Assembly (NCBI GenBank): GCA_900128395.1
Contig: LT649376.1
Coordinates: forward strand, 1 to 31,115
Origin: Stramenopiles sp. TOSAG23-2
Taxonomy: Eukaryota > Sar
Reading direction: 5' to 3'
Length of the DNA stretch: 31,115 nt
In this document: one piece after another, positions 20,512 to 28,713 of the stretch
Layout of the letters: each line of letters starts with the position of its first letter
How positions within the stretch are numbered: position 1 is the stretch's first letter
Program-made: the position numbers and the translations under genes
Notes under the pieces: generated by a model
The model's database searches: none
What the model was told of the DNA's origin: nothing
What the model saw: the letters and a program-made list of their open reading frames with translations, nothing else

Positions 20512-20693
20512 AAATAAATGATGTGCAAATCGAAAAATTGGATTATGTAATAATATTAAAAAATAGTAAAGTTCAAGAATGTAGAATATAGAGTGTGGAG
20601 AGAGAGAGAAAATAAATGATGTGCAAATCGAAAAATTGGATTATGTAATAATATTAAAAAATAGTAAAGTTCAAGAATGTAGAATATAGAGTG

Positions 20694-20707
<14 letters not shown>
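20512..20707. repeat. Perfect 98-bp tandem duplication upstream of ATG12
   Basis: Unit 1 (20512-20609) and unit 2 (20610-20707) appear identical over all 98 bp. Each runs from aaataaatgatgtgcaaatc to a GA tract. Unit 2 leads directly into a longer GA run. Confidence 0.95.

Positions 20708-20725
<18 letters not shown>
20696..20725. repeat. GA microsatellite in the ATG12 leader
   Basis: About 15 GA dinucleotides immediately before the ATG12 upstream leader. In frame they would encode Arg-Glu repeats, but no ATG precedes them, so this is leader rather than coding. Confidence 0.9.
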
Positions 20726-20727
<2 letters not shown>

Positions 20728-20776
20728 TGAAGTAGTCATTACTTTTTGCTCATTGTTCTTTTTGTCCTACGTTCAA

Positions 20777-21136
20777 ATGACATCATTAGCAGAAGGGAAT
20801 GATAATGTTGTGGAAGAAAACGCAACAACTACAATAGTAGCACCAAATGTAAAAAAATTAAATGTCCCAGATAAAATAAAAGTAAATTTACAAGCAACTG
20901 GAAGGGCACAAATATTGAAAAGAAATAAATTTAAACTATCAAAGAATGATAAATTTTTAAAGTTGCAAATGTTTTTAAGAACGCAATTAAAGCTTGAACA
21001 ATCGGAAGCATTGTTCCTTTTTGTAAATAGCAGTTTTGTCCCACGTGCGGATGAAACATTGGGAACGCTTTATGAAAATTTTAATGTTGGTGGTGAACTT
21101 ATAATTAATTATAGTAGAGAAATTAGCTGGGGATGA
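20777..21136 (+). CDS. ATG12: Ubiquitin-like autophagy protein ATG12
   Basis: 119 residues from the ATG at 20777 (MTSLAEGNDN); the longer open frame starts at a GTG inside the GA microsatellite. A disordered N terminus of about 30 residues precedes a ubiquitin fold (33-119). Diagnostic ATG12 features are present: KIKVNLQATG...ILKRNKFKLSK at the first strands, a FLKLQMFLRTQL helix, LFLFVNSSFVPRADETLGTLYENF, the GGELIINY strand, and a C-terminal Trp-Gly. In the canonical pathway ATG7 and ATG10 conjugate ATG12 through this terminal Gly119 to a lysine of ATG5, forming the E3-like complex that lipidates ATG8. The exposed terminal Gly needs no processing protease and is retained, which suggests covalent conjugation is still used here. 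ATG8 is excluded by the missing tail and by sequence. The stop is TGA. Confidence 0.95.
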   Translation: MTSLAEGNDNVVEENATTTIVAPNVKKLNVPDKIKVNLQATGRAQILKRNKFKLSKNDKFLKLQMFLRTQLKLEQSEALFLFVNSSFVPRADETLGTLYENFNVGGELIINYSREISWG

Positions 21137-21199
21137 CTAATATTATCATATCTTTTTCGATGTCCAACACAGTATTACGGTATTGGTTGCTATTATTAT

Positions 21200-21220
21200 G
21201 TACGAGCTCGTACGCGCGTA
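21200..21220. other. Overlapping perfect palindromes downstream of ATG12
   Basis: GTACGAGCTCGTAC (14 bp, 21200-21213) overlaps TACGCGCGTA (10 bp, 21211-21220) in the 264-bp gap between convergent genes. They share the GTACGAG word with the PP1/MORN3 3' cluster. Confidence 0.7.
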
Positions 21221-21400
21221 GTTTTAAAAAAAATGGACTCGATTTAAGAAAGGAAAAGAGTATAAAATAAACAGAGACTAAAAATTTACGTATACGAATA
21301 TTATAATATGATGTATATATGCGTTGTATTTATCTTTCTCTTTTTTATAAAAAACGCACGCACTCTCTCCTCTTTTTTTTTGTGCGTGCGTTTTCTTTTT

Positions 21401-23656
21401 TTATAAACTTGGCAATTTCTTATCTTCACCTCGAAATTTTTGCATCAATCGAAGGCAGGTTCCACCACGACAAATACATCCACAGCACATACATAATGCG
21501 ATAATTTCAAAAACGCTTAGAAGCATATGATGATGAGGTTGTAATGATTTATCATCAACAATTTTTGCTGTCAAAGCATCTGTTTTTGCAACACCATTTA
21601 CAGTACTACCTTTTGCAATCGGTTGACTACGCATCGCTTGACTACCCATCGCATTGCTATCCTGCCTCAATGAACTTGCTACAGTTCCAGCATTTGCACC
21701 AGATGGCATACACGTAGATCCAGTGAAACCAGGGGCACATTTTTCACATTGATCTCCAGCAAAATTTACACTACAAGAACATTTCCCAGATGTTTTATCG
21801 CATACACCATTGTTTTGACATTTACAATTTTTTAGTGGTGAACATACTGGATAATCCATATTGTGCCCTTTAGCGCATTGATCACATTTTGCACCAGCAA
21901 ATCCTGATCTACATTGACATGTTGTTTTATCTTTACTTAATTTTCCATGGCCACAATCTGGGTTTGCAGGTACAAAACCAGCGGCTTGAGGTTTCATCTC
22001 TGTTTTTGGCACTGGTTGTTTAATTGGTTGTTCACAAAAACCATATACCGCTCCACCTTCACAATTTTTATCTTTCACGAAACACCATTTTCCGTTACCA
22101 ATATCATGCCCACATTGAGCACCTATATCAGTATATCCCTTATGCGATGTCCATAAATCACATTCACATCCTTTTAATGTTTTCCCTGGAACAACAGCAG
22201 CAGTAGCAGCAGCAACTGCTTTATCAGTACGAAGTTTCGCTAAACGTTGACGTTCTGTATCTCCAATTTTATCCTCTTCGCAAAAACCAAATTCACGATC
22301 ACCCTCACACATTCGATCTTTCACAAAACACCATTTTCCTTGACCTCGTTCATGCCCACAATAATTATTATCCTCTGGGTACCAATGTGAATGTTGTTCG
22401 CCCCAATGTTTGCACTCACATCCACTGATTGTTTTTATTAATACTGCTGCAACTGCTGCAGCTTTTTTAGGAGTAGTTGCTGGTGCTGCTGGTGCTGTTG
22501 GTGTTGTCACAACTGCAGGTGCTTGTGCTGGTGGTGCTTTTGCTTTTTGAAGAATGGGCGTACAAAAATCCCATCCCTTGCCTTGTTCCCCTTTACATTT
22601 ATGTGGGTCTATATAACACCATGATTTACCTTCCATTATATTATCTGGATCGCCACAATTATTGGGATATGAGAAAATTCTACTGTTGAATTCCCAATGT
22701 TGCAGGCATTCACATCCTTTTTTGGTTTTTATAACACCTGCCGGTTTTTTATCTTTCGGTATTGGGGTACAACGATCCCAATGATGATGACCATCAACAC
22801 CTTTACAACTTGGCTTTTCCTCTGTTAAACACCAGGAGAAACCTCTTAATCCATCTGGGTCTCCGCAATTATTTGGATATTCAAATAAACTAGCCCCAAC
22901 AGCCCATGATGTTTTACAGAAACAACCACCACCGGTTTTTAATTTATGATATCCTTCCCTATCATCAAGCCGTTGTTGTAAATCTATGTTGCTTTCCGAT
23001 TTTTTTTCCGTTGCAATTGTTTTTGTTGCCGTTGTTGTTACTGCTGCTGCAGCAGCCACCGGAGCGGCAGGTTTTGGCATAGACATTGTCGGTGTAAATC
23101 CTTCAACAGCGAATTGTTGAAAAATGCTTGTGCCATCACAATTACCACCATCAACATTTGAGGCTGCACCTTTTTTTTCTACTTGCAAACAAGTTCCTTT
23201 TGGTTGATCCTCGAATTTCATCCTTGACATGACTAAACCATTTGATAAAAAATCCCATTTTTGATTTGCACTGTCAGCATTGCATGATCCTAAATAAACA
23301 TTATGTTTGGATTCTGCGTCTGGGCTTACCTCAAAACACATTTTAGGTGCTTTGAATGGACGAAACTCTCCTGCTTCTGTATAACTAAAATAATTCTCTT
23401 CCCCTTTATGACAGTCATAAACTTGTATATTTGTCCCAGCATGGACAGTACCACTTGCTAAATTAATACAATAACCACCATTAAACGCTTTGATAAATTT
23501 ATCTTTAAACGTGTTTGCTTTTTGCAATAAACGTGCATTAGTAAAGATATTATTGCTATTGCTATTGATTTGAATGATCGTTATTGTGACTATTAATAAG
23601 AATATATTATTCATATATTGTTTGTATTTATTATTATTATTATATTGTTTCATCAT
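21401..23656 (-). CDS. Secreted/surface multidomain protein: ricin-type lectin, four kringle-like modules, EGF repeats, C-terminal hydrophobic Cys-rich anchor
   Basis: 751 residues. A hydrophobic signal anchor lies at 15-30; Met15 (MNNIFLLIVTITIIQ) would give a more typical signal peptide than Met1. Residues 52-187 form one ricin-type beta-trefoil lectin domain (carbohydrate-binding fold only, no catalytic chain), with QKW at 132-134 and paired Cys. Four Cys-rich modules follow: A 244-296, B 314-365, C 412-459 and D 496-541. Their pattern is CxC...W...CG(D/H)...WC(F/Y/L)...C.G...(W/F/Y).(F/R)C, kringle- or fibronectin-II-like. A and B share YPNNCGDPD; C and D share GKWCFVKD.CEG, so the array grew by duplication. 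Ala/Pro/Thr linkers separate the modules. EGF/laminin-EGF-like repeats lie at 568-649. A hydrophobic Cys-rich segment (711-728) and a short basic tail suggest a membrane anchor, possibly palmitoylated. Probably a surface adhesin or recognition protein; the ligand is unknown. Confidence 0.85.
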   Translation of the reverse strand: MMKQYNNNNKYKQYMNNIFLLIVTITIIQINSNSNNIFTNARLLQKANTFKDKFIKAFNGGYCINLASGTVHAGTNIQVYDCHKGEENYFSYTEAGEFRPFKAPKMCFEVSPDAESKHNVYLGSCNADSANQKWDFLSNGLVMSRMKFEDQPKGTCLQVEKKGAASNVDGGNCDGTSIFQQFAVEGFTPTMSMPKPAAPVAAAAAVTTTATKTIATEKKSESNIDLQQRLDDREGYHKLKTGGGCFCKTSWAVGASLFEYPNNCGDPDGLRGFSWCLTEEKPSCKGVDGHHHWDRCTPIPKDKKPAGVIKTKKGCECLQHWEFNSRIFSYPNNCGDPDNIMEGKSWCYIDPHKCKGEQGKGWDFCTPILQKAKAPPAQAPAVVTTPTAPAAPATTPKKAAAVAAVLIKTISGCECKHWGEQHSHWYPEDNNYCGHERGQGKWCFVKDRMCEGDREFGFCEEDKIGDTERQRLAKLRTDKAVAAATAAVVPGKTLKGCECDLWTSHKGYTDIGAQCGHDIGNGKWCFVKDKNCEGGAVYGFCEQPIKQPVPKTEMKPQAAGFVPANPDCGHGKLSKDKTTCQCRSGFAGAKCDQCAKGHNMDYPVCSPLKNCKCQNNGVCDKTSGKCSCSVNFAGDQCEKCAPGFTGSTCMPSGANAGTVASSLRQDSNAMGSQAMRSQPIAKGSTVNGVAKTDALTAKIVDDKSLQPHHHMLLSVFEIIALCMCCGCICRGGTCLRLMQKFRGEDKKLPSL

Positions 23657-24318
23657 TTAATAAATGAACAAAATTCAATATAGCCTGAAATAGGTTATTA
23701 TTTTTATGCAATGTAATTACACTTGTTACAAAATTAAAAACTATGTAATAAAAATAAAAATACTATTTGTTATTCAACACTTTCTATGTTTCACCTAAGT
23801 TGTTATAATGAATAAATGTAATAATTCTTTTGAAATGAAATATATATTTTAACTCCTACAGGACACATATGCATAATACGCAAAAAGTCTTTCATTATAA
23901 TCTTCTCTACACCACATGTATGTATGTATTATTATTATTATTATTTTTTTTTGGGAGGAGAAAATTGATGTTGGAGTTTCTTTTGGTTAGGGTTAGGGTT
24001 GTGAAAAGATAATACAATACCTTAATATTATCCTACGATGATCATAGCATTGGTTTCATTCAGAGGATCAAATCTCAGTGGTATTGTAATACGCACGCAA
24101 TCCTATATGTCTCGCGTGTACTCCGTGAGGATTTGCATTCTAGAAGTCAGGACATAATTTTTATAAAAAGAAGGGGGGATTTGATATATATATGATGTAA
24201 TGAATTTATAAAATATGACATTACACAGAGATATATACGTAAACATATAGAAACATACATACGTATAAATAGCGGAAGAGACCTGATCGATCTAAACGAA
24301 TATACAACAACAAAAAAG
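23657..24318. other. Divergent intergenic region between the lectin/EGF gene and the secreted unknown
   Basis: 662 bp. It contains an ATT/TTA trinucleotide tract (about 23928-23945), a GGTTAGGGTTAGGGTTG telomere-like string (about 23986-24002), and a mixed-composition stretch (24020-24180). A candidate B-box-like GATCAAATC (about 24066) lacks a tRNA fold around it. The two genes on either side encode secreted proteins and may share control. Confidence 0.5.
23986..24002 (+). promoter_or_regulatory. Short telomere-like (telo-box-like) motif
   Basis: GGTTAGGGTTAGGGTTG is about two and a half TTAGGG units. It is too short to be a relict telomere. Similar telo-box elements work in some eukaryotic promoters; function here is a guess. 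Confidence 0.3.
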
Positions 24319-25094
24319 ATGTATAAAATTACCTATGTTGTGATTGCGGTGATCCTTGCATTTCATGCATCCAATGGACAATATTTACGAGATCCAATGA
24401 CCGATGCGATTAATAATGGAAATCCAACTTTTAGTCAACTTGATAATATGAATAATATCATGCCAACGTATGGAGCTATTCCAGTACCACCACCTGGTGC
24501 TGCTGCTCCTTCTTATGGTATATATGGTAGCAAATTACCTGTTGTACCTGGACCAGGAAATGTTGGTTATGCTGTTAACAATCATCCAGGTGCTGGAGAT
24601 GCGGAAGAGAAAAGTGCAACAGAATGCCAGCATTTGATGGGATTAAAGGTTTGCATGGTGACAAAGTATTAGCTTTATTAGGCTTAAATAATAAACGTGC
24701 ATCGGAGAAAACTGCTATTGCTAGACGTGATGCACAAGCATTAAGAGCTGATTACGAAGCAAAAGGTATGGGCGAAGAGAAAAAAGTGAAAAAAGAAATC
24801 GATACAGATGATGGAACACCAAAAGATGGTAAAGAAACGTTGGAAATGGTTTTTGAACGCATCATGGGGCGCGATATGAATTTAACGTGGACGAAACCAC
24901 AACATTATAGTAACAATAGGACCTTGCCAAATCCATTAGAAATGGCAAAAGAAGAATGTTTAGGTGGTAACTGCAATATCACTGCCGTAGATGAAAAGAA
25001 TGATAAACATGTCAAAGTATTAGTAAACAGGAAAAGAGTAGCTGCCCAACCAATGCCATCAGCTGGGGCGGATATGCCAGTTAAAAGATTATAA
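24319..25094 (+). CDS. Secreted protein of unknown function, frame broken near 24622-24625
   Basis: The first frame (24319-24672) begins with an ATG and a signal peptide (MYKITYVVIAVILAFHASNG, residues 1-20). A Pro/Gly/Tyr-rich region follows (PVPPPGAAAPSYG..., PGPGNVGYAVNNHPG), and the frame diverges after about residue 102 (SATE). A second frame (24624-25094) opens exactly there with MPAFDGIKGLHGDKVLALLGLNNKRAS and runs to a TAA. Inserting one A in GAATGCC would join ...SATE to MPAFDG... and give a single 258-residue protein. The second part is charged (EEKKVKKEIDTDDG) and contains ECLGGNC and N-glycosylation-type sites (NLT, NRT, NIT). The contiguity and spacing argue for one gene rather than two. 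I recognise no family. It is divergent from the lectin/EGF gene and convergent with NDUFB8. The break may be an assembly error, a real disabling mutation or recoding. Confidence 0.65.
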
Positions 25095-25472
25095 ATACAG
25101 AAAAAGGGCGTGTGTGCTTTTTTAGCAAAATTAACATGTGTGTTATATATTTTTTTTACAAAAAAAAGAGAGAGAGAGGAGAGTGTGAAAAAAATGTATT
25201 TTATATACCATTTAAAATCTATTGTAGACACATTTTATATTACTAAATCATCCGCCAGAGTGTTTTTTCATCTTTTTTAAAAGATCAGAATTGAAAGGAA
25301 GACAAAAAAAAAATATCGAAGGATACATATATTTAAAATGTATGATGAAAAAATATAGTATGATAAATGGATAAACCTTATATATTATGTGACATATATT
25401 TTTAGAACACATATATATAAACGATACACTAATCTAGATATATATTCGGGGGGAAATATGACATATCAAAGC
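25095..25472. other. Convergent 3' region between the secreted unknown and NDUFB8
   Basis: 378 bp of AT-rich sequence with a short GA tract (about 25168-25182) and TATA microsatellites, presumably two 3' UTRs. No ORF or RNA gene is seen. Confidence 0.45.
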
Positions 25473-25859
25473 TTATTTTGGTACATCATATCCACCTAAC
25501 TCCTCTTTTAAATTATTAAATGGCATTTCACGTGTAACTGTGCGCTTGCGTCCTGGTGCATCCCAAAAGTAAACAAGTCCCATAAGAACTGCAAAAAAAC
25601 CTAAACCACTTCCAAACCATTGAGCACCTTCACTACGAGAATAGTTTGGTACGTCAAAATCAATACAAGTTTCTGGTGCAACACCATCATCCCAAATAAG
25701 CTCATGTTCTTCCGTCAATGGACGAGTAGGTTTACTAAGGCGTGCAAATGGTGCTGGTCTTGGGACATGTCCACCACCACGGGTTGGTAAATTCTTACGT
25801 GCTGCTGCTAATGCAGAACGACGATAAACAGATGATAATACAAATGCTCGGTTTGCCAT
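25473..25859 (-). CDS. NDUFB8: Mitochondrial complex I subunit NDUFB8 (ASHI)
   Basis: 128 residues. An accessory subunit of NADH:ubiquinone oxidoreductase in the membrane arm at the inner mitochondrial membrane. The N terminus (1-25, rich in Arg, Ala and Ser, no acids) looks like a mitochondrial targeting sequence. The family signature follows: PLTEEHELIWDDGVAPETCIDFD (residues 47-69), then a single membrane helix (82-99, FGSGLGFFAVLMGLVYFW), then MPFNNLKEELGG (112-123), equivalent to the YPYDNLRVELGG of plant NDUFB8. Length matches plant and stramenopile orthologues of about 120-130 residues and is shorter than the animal protein. The conserved Cys65 in ETCID is present. Its presence shows the organism keeps an aerobic, complex I-bearing mitochondrion. 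The ATG at 25859 is the only sensible start. It is divergent from the WW-ankyrin gene. Confidence 0.92.
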   Translation of the reverse strand: MANRAFVLSSVYRRSALAAARKNLPTRGGGHVPRPAPFARLSKPTRPLTEEHELIWDDGVAPETCIDFDVPNYSRSEGAQWFGSGLGFFAVLMGLVYFWDAPGRKRTVTREMPFNNLKEELGGYDVPK

Positions 25860-25875
25860 ATTATTTATTTTGATT

Positions 25876-25908
<33 letters not shown>

Positions 25909-26462
25909 ATAAACAATAGACTACAATTACAGGTATATGTATTTTATGTATAAATATATCTATATCTAGCACACACAAGTTCCTGAACACTATGACGACG
26001 ATTGATTTATATATTTTAGTCTTTGATATCTGATATGTATAATTATCTTTCAATAACATAATATTTATTTTAACGATCTTCATTCATTTTTCCTGTGGTA
26101 TCCTCCTCTGTCACAACAAAGTGTGTAGGTATAGTAATTTTTATTGGATTAATTTATCAGCTTTTTAACACAATACTATTTCAATGCTAATTTTAATACT
26201 ACACAGCACCCTTTATTCAGACTTTTGGTGTTCCAGTGTTGTTTCTTTATACTGGGATGATTTTTTCAACTAATAATAGTAGGTACCAGGTATGATGCGG
26301 GCTAATAATTAATAATAGTTTTTTAATAATTTCAAAACAATATACGTTATTAATTAAAACAAAATTATACATATATATATATATTATGACATGTTTATAT
26401 ATTGAAATAGATTGTTTAAAAATCTTCATCGTAATATAGATAACGCCCATTAAAACAATACT
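25860..26462. other. Divergent intergenic region between NDUFB8 and the WW-ankyrin gene
   Basis: 603 bp. A TA/TATG microsatellite lies next to NDUFB8 (25876-25912). The centre (about 26080-26300) is less AT-rich and includes tccagtgttg, tactggga and ggtaccaggta words. Probably both promoters; no ORF or RNA gene is evident. Confidence 0.45.
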
Positions 26463-28088
26463 ATGGCAGACGAATGGCTAGAAGTATATGATGAGTCATC
26501 AGGTCATACTTATTATCAAAACAATGTAACAGGAGAATCGTCGTGGGAAAAACCTGCAGGTTTTGTGTCAAAAGCGGAATTGCAACCGGAAAAAGCTGTT
26601 GTTGTAGAGAAAAAGAAACCTGCAAAGAAAAAATTAACCAAAGAAGAAAGAGAGGCGCAAAAAGCAGAACGTTTAAAAAGACGTGCGGAACAATTAGAGA
26701 AAAAACGTCTCCGAGATCTTGAAAGGGAGAAAATAAGAAAAATGGAAGAAGAAATTGAAAGAAAACGACTTGAAGAGGAAAGAAGACAGCGTAAAATCAA
26801 AGAAGCAAAAGAAGCCTTAGAAAAAATCCAATATACATTATTAACAGCAAAACAACAAAAATCATTGGCAGGTAAAGGGATACGTGCCGTAAAGCAAAAT
26901 AGTATGGGAGGAATAAAAGTGTACTTAGCAGAAGTAGAGTTACGTAAGGGTGGTTTTGAAGATGAATATGGAACACACTTCGACTCGATTAATGCTAAAG
27001 ATTATAACTTAAACACACCATTACATGTTGCGGCAAAGTTAGGGCATTCAAAATTAGCAAAAAAGTTCTTAAACCTTGGTATGGATCCGTCAACGATCAA
27101 TGCAAGTGGATTAAATGCATTACACTTAGCCATTGCAAATAATAATTTAGACATTGTATGTTTGATTTTAATGAAAGGGGGTTGTAAATATGATGAACCT
27201 ACTAAAAGATTGCGTTGCCGTTCCGTATTGGAATCTGGTTTTAGATGTCCAAATGATCAAGTAGAAGGTGGATTTTGTACAAATCGTGCATGTAAAGAGA
27301 CGGGTAACGATATGCTGATGGCAGCTATGAAAAAAGCTAGGGAAAATAAGGTTAAGTTTGAAATTGCAGAATATAATAAACAAGAAGATAGCGATTTACA
27401 AGATAAAGCACCATTAATTATTGCAAAACTGCGAAAATGTCCTATGGTAGCGTTATTTTTAGAAAATTTTGCAAATGGTGGTGTTGAAATATGTAAATTA
27501 CTACAAACGCTAAGTGATACAACAACGATAGAAGAGGTAGAAGAAAGCTTCAATTCAATCTTGGCATATCTTAGAGATTCAAAGAAACAATGTAAAGAAA
27601 ATATAAGCAAGCGTAATGTATATAAAAATAGAGAAACTACCAAAAATATTAGTGGTAGACCTTTTTATGACATGATCTCATGTTGGAAATCACTATTATC
27701 TGCAATATTACAAGAACCAGAAATACCGAATGTTTATGGTCATGTATTACGATATGAATATGGAGTATCCACAAAATGGGAGCAAGTTTCTAAAATACAT
27801 AAAAAGCGGTTTCGATCGAAAGAATGGACTGCAGTAATCCAATTATCATCGGACCTGATTAGTAGTGAACTTGGAGATATTCATGAGATATACTCACATG
27901 ACAGGACATTGTTACAAGAAGTAAATTACGACATCGGTCCTTTAACAGAGGAGCAAAAACAAGCTGTTTTGATGCAACAATTAAATAGTGATTTAAAAGC
28001 AGGTGAAGGAGGTGGTGATTTTATAAATGATGATGATGAGTTACCGATGATAGACGATGATGAAGCAGCGGATGATGATTTCTTATAA
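26463..28088 (+). CDS. WW-domain, coiled-coil, ankyrin-repeat protein
   Basis: 541 residues, starting at the ATG at 26463. Residues 3-33 form a WW domain (W5, the HTYYQN strand, W28, P31), which should bind proline-rich ligands. Residues 45-135 are a highly charged Lys/Glu/Arg coiled coil with an IQ-like end (EKIQYTLLTAKQQ). Two ankyrin repeats occupy about 181-243 (NTPLHVAAKLGHSKLAKKFL and LNALHLAIANNNLDIVCLIL). A Cys cluster follows directly (C252, C262, C272, C277; RCRS, FRCPND, FCTNRAC), possibly a zinc-binding loop. Residues 285-500 are mostly helical without a recognised domain. The C terminus is acidic (INDDDELPMIDDDEAADDDFL). No signal peptide or membrane segment is visible. Function is unknown; a cytoplasmic or ciliary scaffold is a reasonable guess. 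The stop TAA touches the first copy of a 56-bp direct repeat. Confidence 0.85.
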   Translation: MADEWLEVYDESSGHTYYQNNVTGESSWEKPAGFVSKAELQPEKAVVVEKKKPAKKKLTKEEREAQKAERLKRRAEQLEKKRLRDLEREKIRKMEEEIERKRLEEERRQRKIKEAKEALEKIQYTLLTAKQQKSLAGKGIRAVKQNSMGGIKVYLAEVELRKGGFEDEYGTHFDSINAKDYNLNTPLHVAAKLGHSKLAKKFLNLGMDPSTINASGLNALHLAIANNNLDIVCLILMKGGCKYDEPTKRLRCRSVLESGFRCPNDQVEGGFCTNRACKETGNDMLMAAMKKARENKVKFEIAEYNKQEDSDLQDKAPLIIAKLRKCPMVALFLENFANGGVEICKLLQTLSDTTTIEEVEESFNSILAYLRDSKKQCKENISKRNVYKNRETTKNISGRPFYDMISCWKSLLSAILQEPEIPNVYGHVLRYEYGVSTKWEQVSKIHKKRFRSKEWTAVIQLSSDLISSELGDIHEIYSHDRTLLQEVNYDIGPLTEEQKQAVLMQQLNSDLKAGEGGGDFINDDDELPMIDDDEAADDDFL

Positions 28089-28143
28089 TAAAACAATCAC
28101 TCCCTGATTTCATTATATATTTGTCGTTTGATTCGCAATGTGT
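28088..28143 (+). repeat. 56-bp direct repeat, copy 1
   Basis: Begins at the last base of the WW-ankyrin stop codon (ataaaacaatcactccctga...) and ends ...attcgcaatgtgt. Identical to 28446-28501. Confidence 0.95.
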
Positions 28144-28388
28144 CCTTGTAATCCCCCCGGATTTGCAATTGAAATGAAAAGTGCACTTCTCTGAAATAAG
28201 CTTAGCAGACTACAGAAATTACATAGGGTGTCATCTGAATTTTTTGATATTATGGTGATAGGAGTCGAAAACAGTAGTGTTAGTAATTCAATAGTACAAA
28301 ATATACACATCACACATTATCACACATATTATCATCACCCTCTAATAAACATACATTTAAATATATACAAATTTAATAAAACACAATT

Positions 28389-28445
28389 AATAATCGCCGG
28401 CATTATTTATTTATATCCCTATGAATATTACGCCGGCGAATTATT
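28389..28445 (+). other. GC-rich hairpin at the end of the 302-bp segment
   Basis: AATAATCGCCGGC (28389-28401) pairs with GCCGGCGAATTATT (28432-28445) with one bulged T and a 30-nt loop. The right arm ends exactly where repeat copy 2 begins. Confidence 0.8.
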
Positions 28446-28501
28446 ATAAAACAATCACTCCCTGATTTCATTATATATTTGTCGTTTGATTCGCAATGTG
28501 T
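28446..28501 (+). repeat. 56-bp direct repeat, copy 2
   Basis: Exact copy of 28088-28143, offset 358 bp. It is followed by AT-rich sequence typical of local 3' flanks. Confidence 0.95.
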
Positions 28502-28688
28502 TTAATTCAATAACTATTAAACACATATTTGTGCATTTCCGGCGGGCACTACTTTTTTTTCGGAGGAAACCGGTGAAGAAGTAAGACGTTTTTGTATAGT
28601 AAAATTCTTGAATTTCCTATATTAATAATAATAATAGCTTAATCTCTCTCAACTTCATCATCATCCTTCCATCTAAGGCCAGGGCAGC

Positions 28689-28713
28689 AGGCCTGGCAGG
28701 CCTACTTTTTTTT
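28689..28713 (+). other. GC-rich near-palindrome followed by an oligo-T run
   Basis: AGGCCTGGCAGGCCT (28689-28703) is palindromic except at its centre and is followed by eight Ts (28706-28713). An upstream GCCAGG (28679-28684) can also pair with CCTGGC. It resembles a Pol III-type or intrinsic-like stop, or a promoter element of the next gene. Confidence 0.4.

Larger units (their letters stand above)
20134..20776. other. Divergent intergenic region between the MORN3-like gene and ATG12
   Basis: 643 bp holding both promoters. It includes a 14-bp perfect palindrome CAGTATTAATACTG (20447-20460), the 98-bp tandem duplication (20512-20707) and a GA microsatellite (to about 20725). The frame upstream of the MORN3 ATG is open but lacks an ATG and is not counted as coding. 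Confidence 0.6.

Noticed and set aside
20693-20776. N-terminal extension of ATG12 with Arg-Glu repeats
   Set aside because: It starts at a GTG inside a GA microsatellite with no in-frame ATG; ATG12 homology begins after the ATG at 20777.
22900-23656. Possibility that the beta-trefoil protein is a ricin-like toxin
   Set aside because: Only the carbohydrate-binding fold is present; no ribosome-inactivating or other catalytic chain is seen, and the rest of the protein is adhesin-like.
24060-24085. B-box-like GATCAAATC suggesting a tRNA
   Set aside because: The T-stem does not pair beyond the closing G-C and there is no A box, anticodon arm or acceptor stem nearby.
28144-28445. 302-bp segment as a small-RNA gene or classical transposon
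   Set aside because: There is no recognisable RNA family, no C/D or H/ACA layout I could support, no terminal inverted repeats at both ends and no coding capacity; it is kept only as an unexplained insert-like segment.
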